A stretch of 64,000 bases of DNA from Croceicoccus sp. (GCA_002694745.1 NZMY01000029.1:62001-126000), one strand, 5' to 3'. Positions 42,590-52,576 are shown, numbered from the stretch's first letter. The notes: generated by a model not told the origin, from the sequence alone. Numbers and translations are program-made.

Positions 42590-43660
42590 ATGTCCGGCAC
42601 ACCCCCAACCCAATCGGCCCCGCCTGAAATCCGCTTTACGCCCGTGCCTCGCGCGCGGCGGCGGAAGCTGACTGCGCGGCGGCAGCGGCAGTTCATCGAG
42701 GCGCTGGCGCGGACGGGGCTTGTTTCGGAGGCAGCGGAGGAAGTGGGGGTCAGCGTCGCGGCGCTGGAGAAGCTGCGTTATTCCGAGGCCGGGCAGAGGG
42801 CGGTGCGGGGGCTGAGCTTTCGCGCGGCGTGGGATGCGGCGCGGGGGTGCGAGGCGGCCAGGAAGGCCAGATCGGAGCGCAGGCGTTTGGGTTGCAGGCT
42901 GGCGGGGCGCAAGCTGGCGGGGCGCGGGGTCGCCGGGCGCGGTGGCTTTGGGGATGGGGGTTTCGCGGATGGCCATTTCGCGGATGGCCATTTCGCGCAT
43001 GGTGGGCGCGGGACCCTGCGCGATGCGCCGCCGGAGGTTGCGCCAGAGGTTACGCCAAAGGCTTCTGGGGCGTTTCGGCTCTCCTGCGCTTCGGCCCATC
43101 CTTCGCAGCGGACCAGCCGTGCCGCCTTTACCGGGCCGGAGCCTTCGCCGGACGATCCGCTGCTGGGGTTCAGGCCGTTCCTCCATCCCTGCCCGCGCCG
43201 GAACTCGATCACGCCCGACCGGCAGCGCGCGTTCATCGCGGCGCTCGCCGCCAGCGGATCGGTGCGGCAGGCGGCGCGCGCCATCGGGGCCAGCGTGGAG
43301 GCGCTCTACAATCTGCGCGCGCGCGGCGGGGCGGAGGAATTTGCCGCCGCGTGGGAGAAGGCCATCGACCTCGGCATCGCGAGGCTGGAGGACACGGCGC
43401 TGGCCCGCGCCATAGAGGGCGAGCTGCGCCCCGTCGTCGCGCGCGGCGAGATCATCGGCGAATACCGCGTGCATAACGAGGCGCTGGTGATGTTCCTGCT
43501 GCGCCATCGCCGGTCCCGGCGATACGGGCCGGTGCCTGAGCGCCCTGCCCCCGACGGGCCGAGCCACGGGGAGATCATGGACGGCATCATGGTCAAGCTG
43601 AGCCGCGCGAGGGAGCGCATGATCGCGGGGCTGGATCCGGTGGAGGGCGCGGCGGATTGA
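42590..43660 (+). CDS. Hypothetical protein with two HTH-like repeats joined by a low-complexity linker
   Basis: TARRQRQFIEALARTGLVSEAAEEVGVSVAALEKLR and TPDRQRAFIAALAASGSVRQAARAIGASVEALYNLR are clearly repeated modules. Confidence 0.65.
   Translation: MSGTPPTQSAPPEIRFTPVPRARRRKLTARRQRQFIEALARTGLVSEAAEEVGVSVAALEKLRYSEAGQRAVRGLSFRAAWDAARGCEAARKARSERRRLGCRLAGRKLAGRGVAGRGGFGDGGFADGHFADGHFAHGGRGTLRDAPPEVAPEVTPKASGAFRLSCASAHPSQRTSRAAFTGPEPSPDDPLLGFRPFLHPCPRRNSITPDRQRAFIAALAASGSVRQAARAIGASVEALYNLRARGGAEEFAAAWEKAIDLGIARLEDTALARAIEGELRPVVARGEIIGEYRVHNEALVMFLLRHRRSRRYGPVPERPAPDGPSHGEIMDGIMVKLSRARERMIAGLDPVEGAAD
42961..43005. repeat. 15-bp in-frame tandem repeat, about 2.7 copies
   Basis: tttcgcggatggcca tttcgcggatggcca tttcgcgcatggtgg. 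Confidence 0.85.
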
Positions 43661-43839
43661 GGCGGTTTGCGGCGGGCAGGTCGCAGATTCTTGATGGATC
43701 GCAGGGGTCTAGCGGCTTTCTCAATCAAAATGGTCGACTTACGGATGATACATGGTATCATGGCTGTCCCACGCGCCCGGTCCAGCCTTGGTTAGTGGGT
43801 AATCGGTGACGGGCCGGGCGCCATCAAGAGAGGTGCCTG

Positions 43840-44511
43840 ATGTCCTATACAGACACTCCGCAAGGCCAGAACCGCGGCGCTACGATCGCGACGGTCGCTG
43901 TCATCCATGCCGCGCTGGGCTATGCGCTGGTCTCCGGTTTCGGGGCGAGCGTCGTCACCGAGGTCGGCAAGACCATCAAGGCCACATTCGTGGAAAAGGT
44001 CGAGACGGTGAAGCTGGAGCCATTGCCTCCGATGGAGGCCGAACCCAGCGCCGATCCGCTGCCGACCGCGCCCGATACGGCGATCACGCTCGACCGGCCG
44101 AACAGCATCGACACCATGGTGTTCGACGTGCCCCTGCCGCCCTCGCCCCTGCCGGGCACGCACGAGATCGTCCTGCCCCCGATGCCGGTGCCGCCCGCGC
44201 CGCTGCCCGCCTATGAGGCGAAGGGCGCGGTGCCTCGTGGCAATCCGGGGACGTGGGTGACGCCGAACGATTACCCCTCGCGCGAGCTCAGGATGGGGAA
44301 CGAGGGGCTGACCCGGTTTCGGCTGGAAATCGGGGCCGACGGACGGGTGACCGATTGCACGATTACCGCGTCGAGCGGGCATCCCGGCCTTGACGAGGCG
44401 GCTTGCAAACTGGTGACGCGGCGCGCTCGGTTCGAGGCGGCGACGGGCGCGGACGGCGCGAAGACGGCGGGGCGTTACGAGAATGCGATCCGCTGGCAGA
44501 TACCCGGGTAA
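43840..44511 (+). CDS. TonB-family energy transducer
   Basis: N-terminal TM, Pro-rich spacer PLPPSPLPG...PPMPVPPAPLP, C-terminal TonB domain FRLEIGADGRVTDCTITASSGHPGLDEAACKLVTRRARF. Confidence 0.85.
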   Translation: MSYTDTPQGQNRGATIATVAVIHAALGYALVSGFGASVVTEVGKTIKATFVEKVETVKLEPLPPMEAEPSADPLPTAPDTAITLDRPNSIDTMVFDVPLPPSPLPGTHEIVLPPMPVPPAPLPAYEAKGAVPRGNPGTWVTPNDYPSRELRMGNEGLTRFRLEIGADGRVTDCTITASSGHPGLDEAACKLVTRRARFEAATGADGAKTAGRYENAIRWQIPG

Positions 44512-44558
44512 TCAACAGGGAACGGGGGCGGGTTTCGGCCTGCCCCCTTCTCCCGCCT

Positions 44559-45416
44559 TCAGTCCTTTTTGGCGGCGGTCAGGAAGTCGACCAGCGCCTT
44601 GACCTTTTTCTGGCGCCATTGCGGACGCGGGGCGACCAGCCAATAGGTGGCGCGCGTGTCCTCGATCTCGGACAGGGCGATCAGCTGGCCGGTCTCGATC
44701 TCGTGCTCGACCAGTTGCAGCGGCAGCACTGCGCGGCCCATGCCGCCCAGCACCGCCGACAACGCCTGTCCGGTCGCGCCGACGCGCAGGCCCGCCTCGA
44801 TCCCTTCTCCTTCGGTGCCCGGTTCGCTTTCGGGCCCGCCGGGCCATGAGATCCAGCTGTCGGGCGCGCCGGGGGCGGCGACCTCGACCCGGCGGCCGGG
44901 CGAGAGCGGAACGCCGTCGAGTTCGCCGGGGCTTTCGACGAGGCGCACCGCGAAATCGAGGTTCGCTTCGGTGAAATCGGTGTCGTGGCCGCCTGCCATG
45001 TGAAAGCGCGTGTCGGGATTCGCCTCGCGAAAGGCGGCGAGGCGGCGGGCGAACCATGCGCCGAAGAAGTCGCGCGGCGCGGCGAAGGTGAACTTGTGGC
45101 TGGACTGGCCCGCCTGCATCGCGTGGACCGCTTCCTCGAAGCGCAGAAACCCGCTGCGCAGCGAATCGAGGCCGGCGGCTGCCTCGTCGGTAAGCTCGAG
45201 ACCCTTGGGCGTGCGGCGGAACAGCACGACGCCCAGCAGATCCTCAAGCGCGCGGATCTGCTGGCCCACGGCGGCGGGGGTGACGGCAAGCTCGTCCGCG
45301 GCGCGGGTGAACGACAGGTGCCGGGCCGCGGCGTCGAGCACGCGCAGGCCGTTGAGGGGGAGATGGGTACGCTTCATGGCCAGATCGCTGATAATGCGCG
45401 CGCCGCGAATGGGCAA
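44559..45416 (-). CDS. LysR-family transcriptional regulator (GcvA-like)
   Basis: LPLNGLRVLDAAARHLSFTRAADELAVTPAAVGQQIRALEDLLGVVLFRR; start may be 45377. Confidence 0.9.
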   Translation of the reverse strand: MPIRGARIISDLAMKRTHLPLNGLRVLDAAARHLSFTRAADELAVTPAAVGQQIRALEDLLGVVLFRRTPKGLELTDEAAAGLDSLRSGFLRFEEAVHAMQAGQSSHKFTFAAPRDFFGAWFARRLAAFREANPDTRFHMAGGHDTDFTEANLDFAVRLVESPGELDGVPLSPGRRVEVAAPGAPDSWISWPGGPESEPGTEGEGIEAGLRVGATGQALSAVLGGMGRAVLPLQLVEHEIETGQLIALSEIEDTRATYWLVAPRPQWRQKKVKALVDFLTAAKKD

Positions 45417-45461
45417 CGCACGGATGCGATTCGCGCGCTAGCCCTGCGCGGTGGCCCGATT

Positions 45462-45866
45462 TCAGCGCTGCGCGGTTGCAGGTGCGGACAGCGGGAAGAA
45501 GGGGATCGCGGCCTCGAAGATGGTGCCGTCCTCGCGGCGGAAGCCGTAATAGCCTTCCATCGTGCCATGCGGCGTTTCCAGCGGGCAGCCCGAAACGTAA
45601 TCGTGGCTTTCCCCCGGTTTCAGCAGCGGTTTTTCGCCGACCACGCCTTCGCCGTCGACAAGGCTGACGCGCCCGGCCGCGTCGGTGATGCGCCAGTGCC
45701 GCGTCAGCAATTGCGCGCTCTGCTCGCCATTGTTCTCGATCCGGATGTGATAGGCCCAGAACCAGTGCCCGTCGGACACCTGCGATTGTTCCGGCAGGAA
45801 GCTGGCGGCGACCCGGACGGTGATGCCCTGCGATATCGCGGCATGATCGAATAGCTGCTCTATCAT
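45462..45866 (-). CDS. apaG: ApaG/DUF525 protein
   Basis: ITVRVAASFLPEQSQVSDGHWFWAYHIRIENNGEQSAQLLTRHWRITDA...GTMEGYYGF; start corrected to 45866. Confidence 0.93.
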   Translation of the reverse strand: MIEQLFDHAAISQGITVRVAASFLPEQSQVSDGHWFWAYHIRIENNGEQSAQLLTRHWRITDAAGRVSLVDGEGVVGEKPLLKPGESHDYVSGCPLETPHGTMEGYYGFRREDGTIFEAAIPFFPLSAPATAQR

Positions 45867-45975
45867 CGACACGCAGGTTAGGCGCAAATCGCCCCCGGAC
45901 GCAAATCGGGCGGGCGAGATGTGAACAATGGCGTGGCCGCTGGCGGGCCGATCATATGGCCGCGCGCGGGCCGGA

Positions 45976-47373
45976 TCAGGACGCGAGCAGGTTTTCCGCC
46001 GGTGCGTCGAAGGTCCAGCGCAGGCCGCCCGCGTCATAGGTCAGGCGGACCTCGGCCTCCAGAGTGGCGGCGGGGATGTCGCGGATGACCGAACTGCCGA
46101 ATCCCTCGCGTTCGGGGACGGTGACCGGCGGGCCGCCGGTTTCGGTCCAGCTGATGCGCAGCCGGTCGTCGGTCAGTTCCCAGGCGATGTCGACCTTGCC
46201 CGCGGTGCGCCCCTCGCCGTCTCCGACGCCGGCGTCGTCGATCTGCGACAGCGCGCCATATTTGAACGCATTGGTCGCCAGCTCGTGCAGCGCGAGGCCC
46301 AGCGTTTCGGCGGCGCGCGCGGTCAGCTCCACCGGCGGGCCCGAATGGGTCAGCGCCGTCCTGGCGCGGTCGATGGCGAAGGACAGCTGCGCCTCGACCA
46401 GATCGGCCATGTCGACGCTGCGCCATTCACGTTTCACCAGCAGGTCCTGGTTGGCGGCAAGCGCCTGGATGCGGCGCATGAAGCGTTTCAGGAACTCCTC
46501 GTTCCCCGGCGCCGAACGCCGGGCCAGCGCCATGATCAGCGTCAGCATGTTCTTGGCGCGATGGTTCACCTCGCGCAGCAGGTTCTCGATCGACTCGTTC
46601 TGCTCGCGCTGTTCGGTGATGTCGGTGTTGGTGCCGAACCAGAACTGCACGCTGCCGTCGGCGCCCCTGATCGGACGCGCGCGGGATAGGAACCAGCGAT
46701 ATTTGCCATCGGCGCCGCGCAGGGGGAACGTGTCCTCCCATAATTCGCCGGTGTCCCAGCTATGCTGCACACGCTCCACCACGCGGTCGACATGGTCAGG
46801 GTGATGCACGGCCTTCCAGCCCCAGCCTTCCATGTCCTCTATCGTGGTGCCGGTGTATTCGAACCAGCGGCGGTTGTACCAGAAGATCCAGCCTTCGGCG
46901 TCCGCGATCCACGCCAGCTGCGAGATATTGTCCGCCATCATCTTGAAGCGGGTCTCGCTTTCGGCCAGCGCGCGGCGCGCAAGGTCGAGGTCGCCCAGCT
47001 CGCGCGCGATCTTGCTGGCCCCGACGATCCGCCCGTCCGCATCGCGCACGGGAGAGACGGTGACGGTCACGTCGATGTCGGTGCCGTCCTTGCGGCGGCG
47101 CACCGTGTGGAACGGCATCACCCGTTCGCCGCGCTCGATGCGGGCGATGATGTCGTCCTCTTCGTGCTGACGGTCGTCGGGGATCAGCAGGCGGATCGAT
47201 TTGCCCAGAATGTCGCCGGCGCGATAGCCGAACAGCCGCTCCGCCGCCGGGTTCCAGCTGGTGATCGTGCCATCGAGCCGTTTGGACACGATCGCATCCT
47301 CGCAGCTTTCGAAGATCGCCGCGAGCAGGCCTTCGGCGGGCGTGCCGCTGATGGCGGGTGCGATCTCGTTCAT
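45976..47373 (-). CDS. PAS-PAS HWE/HisKA_2-type sensor histidine kinase
   Basis: Two PAS domains, H-box REVNHRAKNMLTLIMALARRS, ALHELATNAFKYGALS. Confidence 0.88.
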   Translation of the reverse strand: MNEIAPAISGTPAEGLLAAIFESCEDAIVSKRLDGTITSWNPAAERLFGYRAGDILGKSIRLLIPDDRQHEEDDIIARIERGERVMPFHTVRRRKDGTDIDVTVTVSPVRDADGRIVGASKIARELGDLDLARRALAESETRFKMMADNISQLAWIADAEGWIFWYNRRWFEYTGTTIEDMEGWGWKAVHHPDHVDRVVERVQHSWDTGELWEDTFPLRGADGKYRWFLSRARPIRGADGSVQFWFGTNTDITEQREQNESIENLLREVNHRAKNMLTLIMALARRSAPGNEEFLKRFMRRIQALAANQDLLVKREWRSVDMADLVEAQLSFAIDRARTALTHSGPPVELTARAAETLGLALHELATNAFKYGALSQIDDAGVGDGEGRTAGKVDIAWELTDDRLRISWTETGGPPVTVPEREGFGSSVIRDIPAATLEAEVRLTYDAGGLRWTFDAPAENLLAS

Positions 47374-47400
47374 GCCGGGCGCTCCCTGTTCGGCGTCACG

Positions 47401-48609
47401 TCACAGCCCGATGGCGCGCAGGGCACGGTCGATATCCTCAAGCAGGTCGTCTGCATCCTCCAGCCCGACATTGAAGCGCAGCATTCCTTCATCGACACCC
47501 ATCTCGGCGCGTTTTTCCGGTCCGACCGAATGGTGGGTGGTCGATGCCGGATGGCACATCAGCGACCGTGCATCGCCGATATTGTTCGAGATATCAATCA
47601 GCTGAAGATTGTCGAGCAGCGCATGCGCCTGCGCCCTGCCCCCGTCGAGCACGAAGGAGAAGATGCAGCCGGGCATGTCCATCTGGCGCATCGCCATGTC
47701 GTGGCGCGGGTGGCTTGCAAGGCCGGGGTGCAGGATCTTCGGCACGCGGCCTTCCATGAAGCGCCCGATTTTCAGCGCGTTGTCGCACTGGCGGCGGGCG
47801 CGCAGTTCCAGCGTTTCGAGGCCCTTCAGCACCACCCATGCGTTGAACGGCGACAGGTTGGGCCCGGTGTTGCGCTGGAACGGGAGGAGCTTGTCGTTGA
47901 TGAATTCCTCGGACCCGCAGACCGCACCCGCCAGCACGCGGCCCTGCCCGTCCATCAGCTTGGTCGCGGAATAGGCGATGACGTCTGCGCCGAACTCCAT
48001 GGGCCGCTGCATCACCGGCGTGCAGAACGCATTGTCGACCACGGTGGTGATGCCATGCGCCTTCGCCAGAGCGCAGACATGGTCGAGATCGACGATGTCG
48101 AGCGTGGGATTGGCGGGGGTTTCGAAGAAGAACACCTTGGTGTTGGACTGGATCGCGGCCTCCCACGCGGCATTGTCGGTGGAATCGATCGTCGTCCCCT
48201 CGATCCCGAAGCGCGGCAGCAGTTCGTCGACCAGCCAGCGGCACGATCCGAAGGCCGCGCGCGCGGCGACGATGTGATCCCCTGCCGACAGCTGGCACAG
48301 CAGCGCCGCCGTCATCGCGGCCATGCCCGATGCCTGCGTGCGGCAGGCCTCTGCGCCTTCCATGATCGCGATGCGTTCATCCAGCATGGCGACGGTGGGG
48401 TTCTGCAGGCGCGAATAGGTCATGCCCGCCGCTTCGCCCGCAAAACGCGCGGCGGGTGTGGCGGCATCCTCGTAGCTGTAGCCCGAGGTGAGGAACATCG
48501 CCTCGCTCGTCTCGCCCATGTCGCTGCGCCATGTGCCGGCGCGGACGGCCTGTGTGGCGGGACGCCAGTTGCGGGTGATCGAGCGGTCGGTTCCGGTGGT
48601 GCGTTTCAT
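47401..48609 (-). CDS. metZ: O-succinylhomoserine sulfhydrylase
   Basis: Cys/Met PLP enzyme: SGMAAMTAALLCQLSAGDHIVAAR, YSATKLMDGQGRVLAGAV. Confidence 0.9.
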   Translation of the reverse strand: MKRTTGTDRSITRNWRPATQAVRAGTWRSDMGETSEAMFLTSGYSYEDAATPAARFAGEAAGMTYSRLQNPTVAMLDERIAIMEGAEACRTQASGMAAMTAALLCQLSAGDHIVAARAAFGSCRWLVDELLPRFGIEGTTIDSTDNAAWEAAIQSNTKVFFFETPANPTLDIVDLDHVCALAKAHGITTVVDNAFCTPVMQRPMEFGADVIAYSATKLMDGQGRVLAGAVCGSEEFINDKLLPFQRNTGPNLSPFNAWVVLKGLETLELRARRQCDNALKIGRFMEGRVPKILHPGLASHPRHDMAMRQMDMPGCIFSFVLDGGRAQAHALLDNLQLIDISNNIGDARSLMCHPASTTHHSVGPEKRAEMGVDEGMLRFNVGLEDADDLLEDIDRALRAIGL

Positions 48610-48678
48610 GGGTGATGCGGTTAGCGTCGGGGCGCTGCCATGACAATGTCGGATTGCCGGATCGGGAGGCGGGGCACG

Positions 48679-49062
48679 CTAGTCGCGGTCGAGCCAGCGC
48701 TGCGTCGCGGGTAGCCATTGCAGGACGATCACTCCGACGCTGACCAGCATGACGAGGGCGGCGCGCACGAGAATCCAAGCATCGCCGGACAGTTCGGGCG
48801 GGACGCGCAGGATCGCGATCACCGCGAGGATGAAGGTTACGATGTGGAAACCCGTCATCAGGAACCGCATCAGCGCGCTGCGAAGCCAGACGAAGGCGGT
48901 GGTGAGCGCAAGATAGATGGTGAAGAATGCCGCGATGGTCGGCGTCAGCGGATAAGGCGTAAGCGCCCATGCGACGAGGATCGCGCCGGCCGCCAGCAGC
49001 GCATTGGCTCGCACGGTCCAGGGTGACTGCCCCATATGTCTTTCGTATGCCCGCAAAGCCAT
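48679..49062 (-). CDS. Four-TM hypothetical membrane protein, paralog 1
   Basis: Hydrophobic; PWTVRANALLAAGAILVAWALTP. Confidence 0.65.
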   Translation of the reverse strand: MALRAYERHMGQSPWTVRANALLAAGAILVAWALTPYPLTPTIAAFFTIYLALTTAFVWLRSALMRFLMTGFHIVTFILAVIAILRVPPELSGDAWILVRAALVMLVSVGVIVLQWLPATQRWLDRD

Positions 49063-49096
49063 CGTCGTCGTCCCGGCCCGATACGCCGTCTTGCCG

Positions 49097-49492
49097 TCAG
49101 CGGGCGCTGCCGGGTGCGAGCACCCAGCGGCCCGTGTCGGGGTGCCATAGCAGGGCCGTGCTCACCAGCGCCGCGCCGAATATCAGCACGACCCGCAGCG
49201 GGAACAGCGCATCGGGATTGCGCCCCGGCAGGATGAAGACGAGCCCGTAGAGCACCAGCCCCGACAGGATGAAATGAAACGCGCTGATGGCAAAGCGCAC
49301 CCAGTCGTTGCGGCTGGCGGCGAACAGCACCGCAATGGCGATATAGGCCAGCCCGGCCAGCACGACATGCGGCAGAAGGCGGGGCGGGGTGAGCGCGAGC
49401 GCCGCGACGGGCGTCAGCACAGCGAAGAGAAGGTAGGCGCGCACGCTCCATGGCCGGTCGCCGAAGCGCAGGCTCGCGATGATCCTGTCCAT
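49097..49492 (-). CDS. Four-TM hypothetical membrane protein, paralog 2
   Basis: Hydrophobic; PWSVRAYLLFAVLTPVAALALTP, same layout as the neighbour. Confidence 0.68.
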   Translation of the reverse strand: MDRIIASLRFGDRPWSVRAYLLFAVLTPVAALALTPPRLLPHVVLAGLAYIAIAVLFAASRNDWVRFAISAFHFILSGLVLYGLVFILPGRNPDALFPLRVVLIFGAALVSTALLWHPDTGRWVLAPGSAR

Positions 49493-49523
49493 GGCCCGCC
49501 CCCCGCTTGCCTTTCGCCCCCGC

Positions 49524-50579
49524 CTAAAGCCGTGCGAGGACCGCGTCGCCGATCTGGCTGGTCCCGGCGTCGCCGCCCAGATCCGCGCCGTAAATGCCGT
49601 CGGCCAGGGTCCTGGCGACCGCGGCCTCTACCCGTGCGGCGTGTTCTTCCTGCCCCAGCGAATGGCGCAGCAATTCGGCGGCCGACAGGATCGTGGCGAG
49701 CGGATTGGCGATCCCCTTGCCCGCGATATCGGGTGCGCTACCATGGATAGGTTCATAAAGTCCGAACGTGCCATGCGCGGTCTTGCGCTCGCCCAGCGAG
49801 GCACTGGCGAGCAGGCCGATCGAGCCGACGCACATCGAGGCCTGATCGGAGAGGATATCGCCGAACAGGTTTCCGGTGACCACCACGTCGAACTGGCCGG
49901 GATTGCGCACCAGCTGCATCGCGGCATTGTCGACATACATGTGCGACAGGGTGACGTCGGGATAATCCGCCGCGACCTCGATCACCACGTCGCGCCACAA
50001 TTGCGAGGTTTCGAGCACGTTCGCCTTGTCGACCGAGCAGAGCAGGCCGCGGCGCTTGCGGGCCGCTTCGAATCCGGCGACGGCGATGCGGCGGATCTCG
50101 CTTTCGTCATAGCTCATGACGTCATATCCCTGCCGCAGGCCTTCCGGGGTGGTGCGCATGCCCTTCTCGCCGAAATAGACGTCGCCGTTGAGCTCGCGCA
50201 CGATGAGCAGGTCGATGGCGGAAGCAACTTCGGGGCGCAGCGCGGAGGCGCCTTCGAGGCCGGGGAAGACCTTGGCGGGGCGCAGGTTCGCGAACAGGCC
50301 CAGCTCGCTGCGCAGGCCGAGGATCGCCTGTTCGGGGCGCAGATGGCGTTCCAGAGTGTCGCAGGCCGGGTCGCCCACCGCGCCGAATAGGATCGCATCG
50401 GCCTCCCGCGCGCAGGTCAGCGTTTCTTGCGGCAGCGGGTGGCCGTGGTTCCGGTAGGCGGTTCCGCCCACGTCCGAGGCGAGGAACGAGAACGGCAGGG
50501 GCAATGCCTCGAGCACGCGGAGCGCCTGCTCCGTCACTTCCGGCCCGATACCGTCGCCCGCGAATACCGCGATCTTCAT
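49524..50579 (-). CDS. leuB: 3-isopropylmalate dehydrogenase
   Basis: [44 protein letters not shown]. Confidence 0.95.
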   Translation of the reverse strand: MKIAVFAGDGIGPEVTEQALRVLEALPLPFSFLASDVGGTAYRNHGHPLPQETLTCAREADAILFGAVGDPACDTLERHLRPEQAILGLRSELGLFANLRPAKVFPGLEGASALRPEVASAIDLLIVRELNGDVYFGEKGMRTTPEGLRQGYDVMSYDESEIRRIAVAGFEAARKRRGLLCSVDKANVLETSQLWRDVVIEVAADYPDVTLSHMYVDNAAMQLVRNPGQFDVVVTGNLFGDILSDQASMCVGSIGLLASASLGERKTAHGTFGLYEPIHGSAPDIAGKGIANPLATILSAAELLRHSLGQEEHAARVEAAVARTLADGIYGADLGGDAGTSQIGDAVLARL

Positions 50580-50606
50580 GTGCTGTTCCCTGACCTTTTT
50601 TGTAAT

Positions 50607-51221
50607 CTATGCGATGCGCGCCAGCCTCTCGCGCAATATTGCGCGCGCGGCGGCGAGGTCGCCCATAACAGGACCGGCGCGGTCTGCAAGAACCCGCTTT
50701 TCCACAAAGCGCCCGATGCGGTCGAATGCGGCAATTGTGTTGCCCCAGTCCGCACCTTCCAGATCCGGGCGCGAGCCGCCGTAGCCGAGTTCGCGCAGGA
50801 ACAGCGCTTCATAGGCGATCAGCGCGGGCACCCAGCCGCGCGCCGAGGGGGCATGGCAGATCGCGTCGAGCACCGCGTCCAGCGCCTGATAGAGCGCGGG
50901 GAACGGGCTGCGTTCGGGCAGAATCGCGGCGGTGAGCGCGGTGACCCAGCCGATGGCGGCGGCGGGCAGCGGTTCGGAGAGGAAGGGCGCGCGGCTGGTG
51001 ACAAGCTCGGCCTTGAGGAAGGGCAACTGGCTGGCCGAGCGCGCGGCGATGTCGATTGCCACTCCGTTGCCGGGGACCAGCACGGCGCGCATCCGCCTGC
51101 CCCGCCCGCCCGCGACATAGCCCGCGACGAGGCCGTATTCGCCGGTCAGCACGCGCGCGATCGACGCGTTCTCGCCATGAGAGCGCGCGGCGCAGACGAT
51201 GGCGGAGGCGCGGATGTGCAT
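50607..51221 (-). CDS. recO: DNA repair protein RecO
   Basis: MHIRASAIVCAARSHGENASIARVLTGEYGLVAGYVAGGRGRR; start corrected to 51221. Confidence 0.85.
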   Translation of the reverse strand: MHIRASAIVCAARSHGENASIARVLTGEYGLVAGYVAGGRGRRMRAVLVPGNGVAIDIAARSASQLPFLKAELVTSRAPFLSEPLPAAAIGWVTALTAAILPERSPFPALYQALDAVLDAICHAPSARGWVPALIAYEALFLRELGYGGSRPDLEGADWGNTIAAFDRIGRFVEKRVLADRAGPVMGDLAAARAILRERLARIA

Positions 51222-51290
51222 GGCCGCAAGCATTGACGCGGCGCGCGCGGCTGCGCAAGCGATCCCCGAGATGGAGGAAAGGGACAAGAG

Positions 51291-51800
51291 GTGATCAAAG
51301 GCGCGGCGCTGGACACCGGCAGGCTGGTCGTGCGGCCGTTCGAGGAGGATGATGCGGACCGGCTGGTCGCGATCTTCGCCGATCCCGATGTCGCGCGCCA
51401 TGTCGGTGACGGCGCGCCGCTGGACCGGGCTGAAGCCCTGCTTTGGGTGCGAAATTCGCGCGCCAACCTGTCGCGGCACGGTTACGGCACGGGTGCGGTG
51501 ACCCAGAAGGACGGCGGACGCATGATCGGCTGGGCGGGCGTGGCGCGGCCCGAGGGGGAGCCGCCCGAGATTATCTACGGGTTCGAACGTGCGGCGTGGC
51601 GCAAGGGATATGGGCGCGAATTGCTGGCCGCGCTGGTCGCCTTTGCCGCGGCGCGCGGGATCGATCCGGTGCGCGCGACCGTGGCGGCGGGCAACGCGAC
51701 CTCATCGGCGCTATTGCTGGCGGCGGGGTTCAGGCTGGCGGATCCGCACTATGGCGGGGATCCACAGGTGCAGCTTTACGAATGGACCGCCTCGACCTGA
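51291..51800 (+). CDS. GNAT-family N-acetyltransferase (GTG start)
   Basis: LVVRPFEEDDADRLVAIFADPDVARHVGDG...GYGRELLAALVAFAAARGIDPVRATV. Confidence 0.88.
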   Translation: MIKGAALDTGRLVVRPFEEDDADRLVAIFADPDVARHVGDGAPLDRAEALLWVRNSRANLSRHGYGTGAVTQKDGGRMIGWAGVARPEGEPPEIIYGFERAAWRKGYGRELLAALVAFAAARGIDPVRATVAAGNATSSALLLAAGFRLADPHYGGDPQVQLYEWTAST

Positions 51801-52081
51801 TTATCGGCGCAGGCGCAGGGTTTGGGCCGATTTTCGAGCGCGATATTCTTGTGGGCGGCTGCCTTGTCGGCGGCGATCGCCGGGTTGCGTTCGCGGCCCA
51901 TCGTCCAGTTCTTGTCCAGCCGCACCTGCGGATTGGGCGCGCACCAGATCTCGCCCGTGTCGTCGATGGCGGTGACCCAGATGAGGTTATGTTCCTGGCC
52001 GTAATCGATCATGCCGAAAGCATAGCCGTGCCCCTTGCCGAGCACGTGGACTGGTATCGTCGGATTGAGCTGAGTGAACAT
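51776..52081 (-). CDS. Conserved-looking hypothetical protein
   Basis: Intact 101-aa ORF VHVLGKGHGYAFGMIDYGQEHNLIWVTAIDDTGEIWCAPNPQVRLDKNWTMGR; convergent 25-bp overlap with the GNAT gene. Confidence 0.65.
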   Translation of the reverse strand: MFTQLNPTIPVHVLGKGHGYAFGMIDYGQEHNLIWVTAIDDTGEIWCAPNPQVRLDKNWTMGRERNPAIAADKAAAHKNIALENRPKPCACADNQVEAVHS

Positions 52082-52192
52082 GGGCGTGAAATCCCGATGA
52101 GAGGGGTTTCACAAGCAATTGACGGATCGCGCGCCTGTTCCCGGCGTCTTGCCGCAAGTTAAGCTGTTCGGCGGTAAAGCGCCCGAACGCCC

Positions 52193-52489
52193 CTATTTGT
52201 CGGCGGGCTTCTTCGTCGGGCCCTTTTTCAGCGGCTCCGCCGATCCGGAATGCTTGGCTTCCAGCGCGGCGATGCGGGAGGAGAGCGCCTCGTTCTCTTC
52301 GCGGGCCTTGGCGGCCATGGCCTTGACCGCGTCGAATTCCTCGCGGCTGACGAAATCCAGCCCGCCCAGCGCCTCGCGCAGTCGTTCGCGCGCGGCCTCG
52401 CTGGCTTCGCGGCCCATGCCGGCGAAGGTGCCGGCAGCGGCGGTGAACAGGCGGGTGATGTCCGAGATACGGGGATTGTCGCTTTGCAT
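52193..52489 (-). CDS. ubiK: Ubiquinone biosynthesis accessory factor UbiK/BMFP family
   Basis: RERLREALGGLDFVSREEFDAVKAMAAKAREENEALSSRIAALEAK. Confidence 0.8.
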   Translation of the reverse strand: MQSDNPRISDITRLFTAAAGTFAGMGREASEAARERLREALGGLDFVSREEFDAVKAMAAKAREENEALSSRIAALEAKHSGSAEPLKKGPTKKPADK

Positions 52490-52525
52490 GGATATTAGAT
52501 GCGATGCGCGCGGCCACAGTTCAAG

Positions 52526-52560
52526 AGAAAACCCCGCCATGCGTGCGGCACGGCGGGGTT
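52526..52560 (-). terminator. Rho-independent terminator of katG
   Basis: aaccccgcc/ggcggggtt stem; minus strand ends ...ggcggggttttctc. Confidence 0.8.
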
Positions 52561-52576
52561 CCTAAGTCTATGGGAC

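Noticed and set aside
42569-43567. 332-aa minus-strand ORF over the double-HTH gene
   Set aside because: Shadow ORF; the plus strand has the repeated HTH modules while the minus product is Arg/Pro low-complexity (REMAIREMAIRE from the same DNA repeat).
45976-47373. LOV photoreceptor domain in the HWE kinases
   Set aside because: No GRNCRFLQ-type cysteine motif in either kinase; plain PAS.
48610-48678. Possible SAM-II type riboswitch upstream of metZ (contains gctaaccgcatc)
   Set aside because: Only about 70 nt and I could not build the pseudoknot; needs an Rfam scan.
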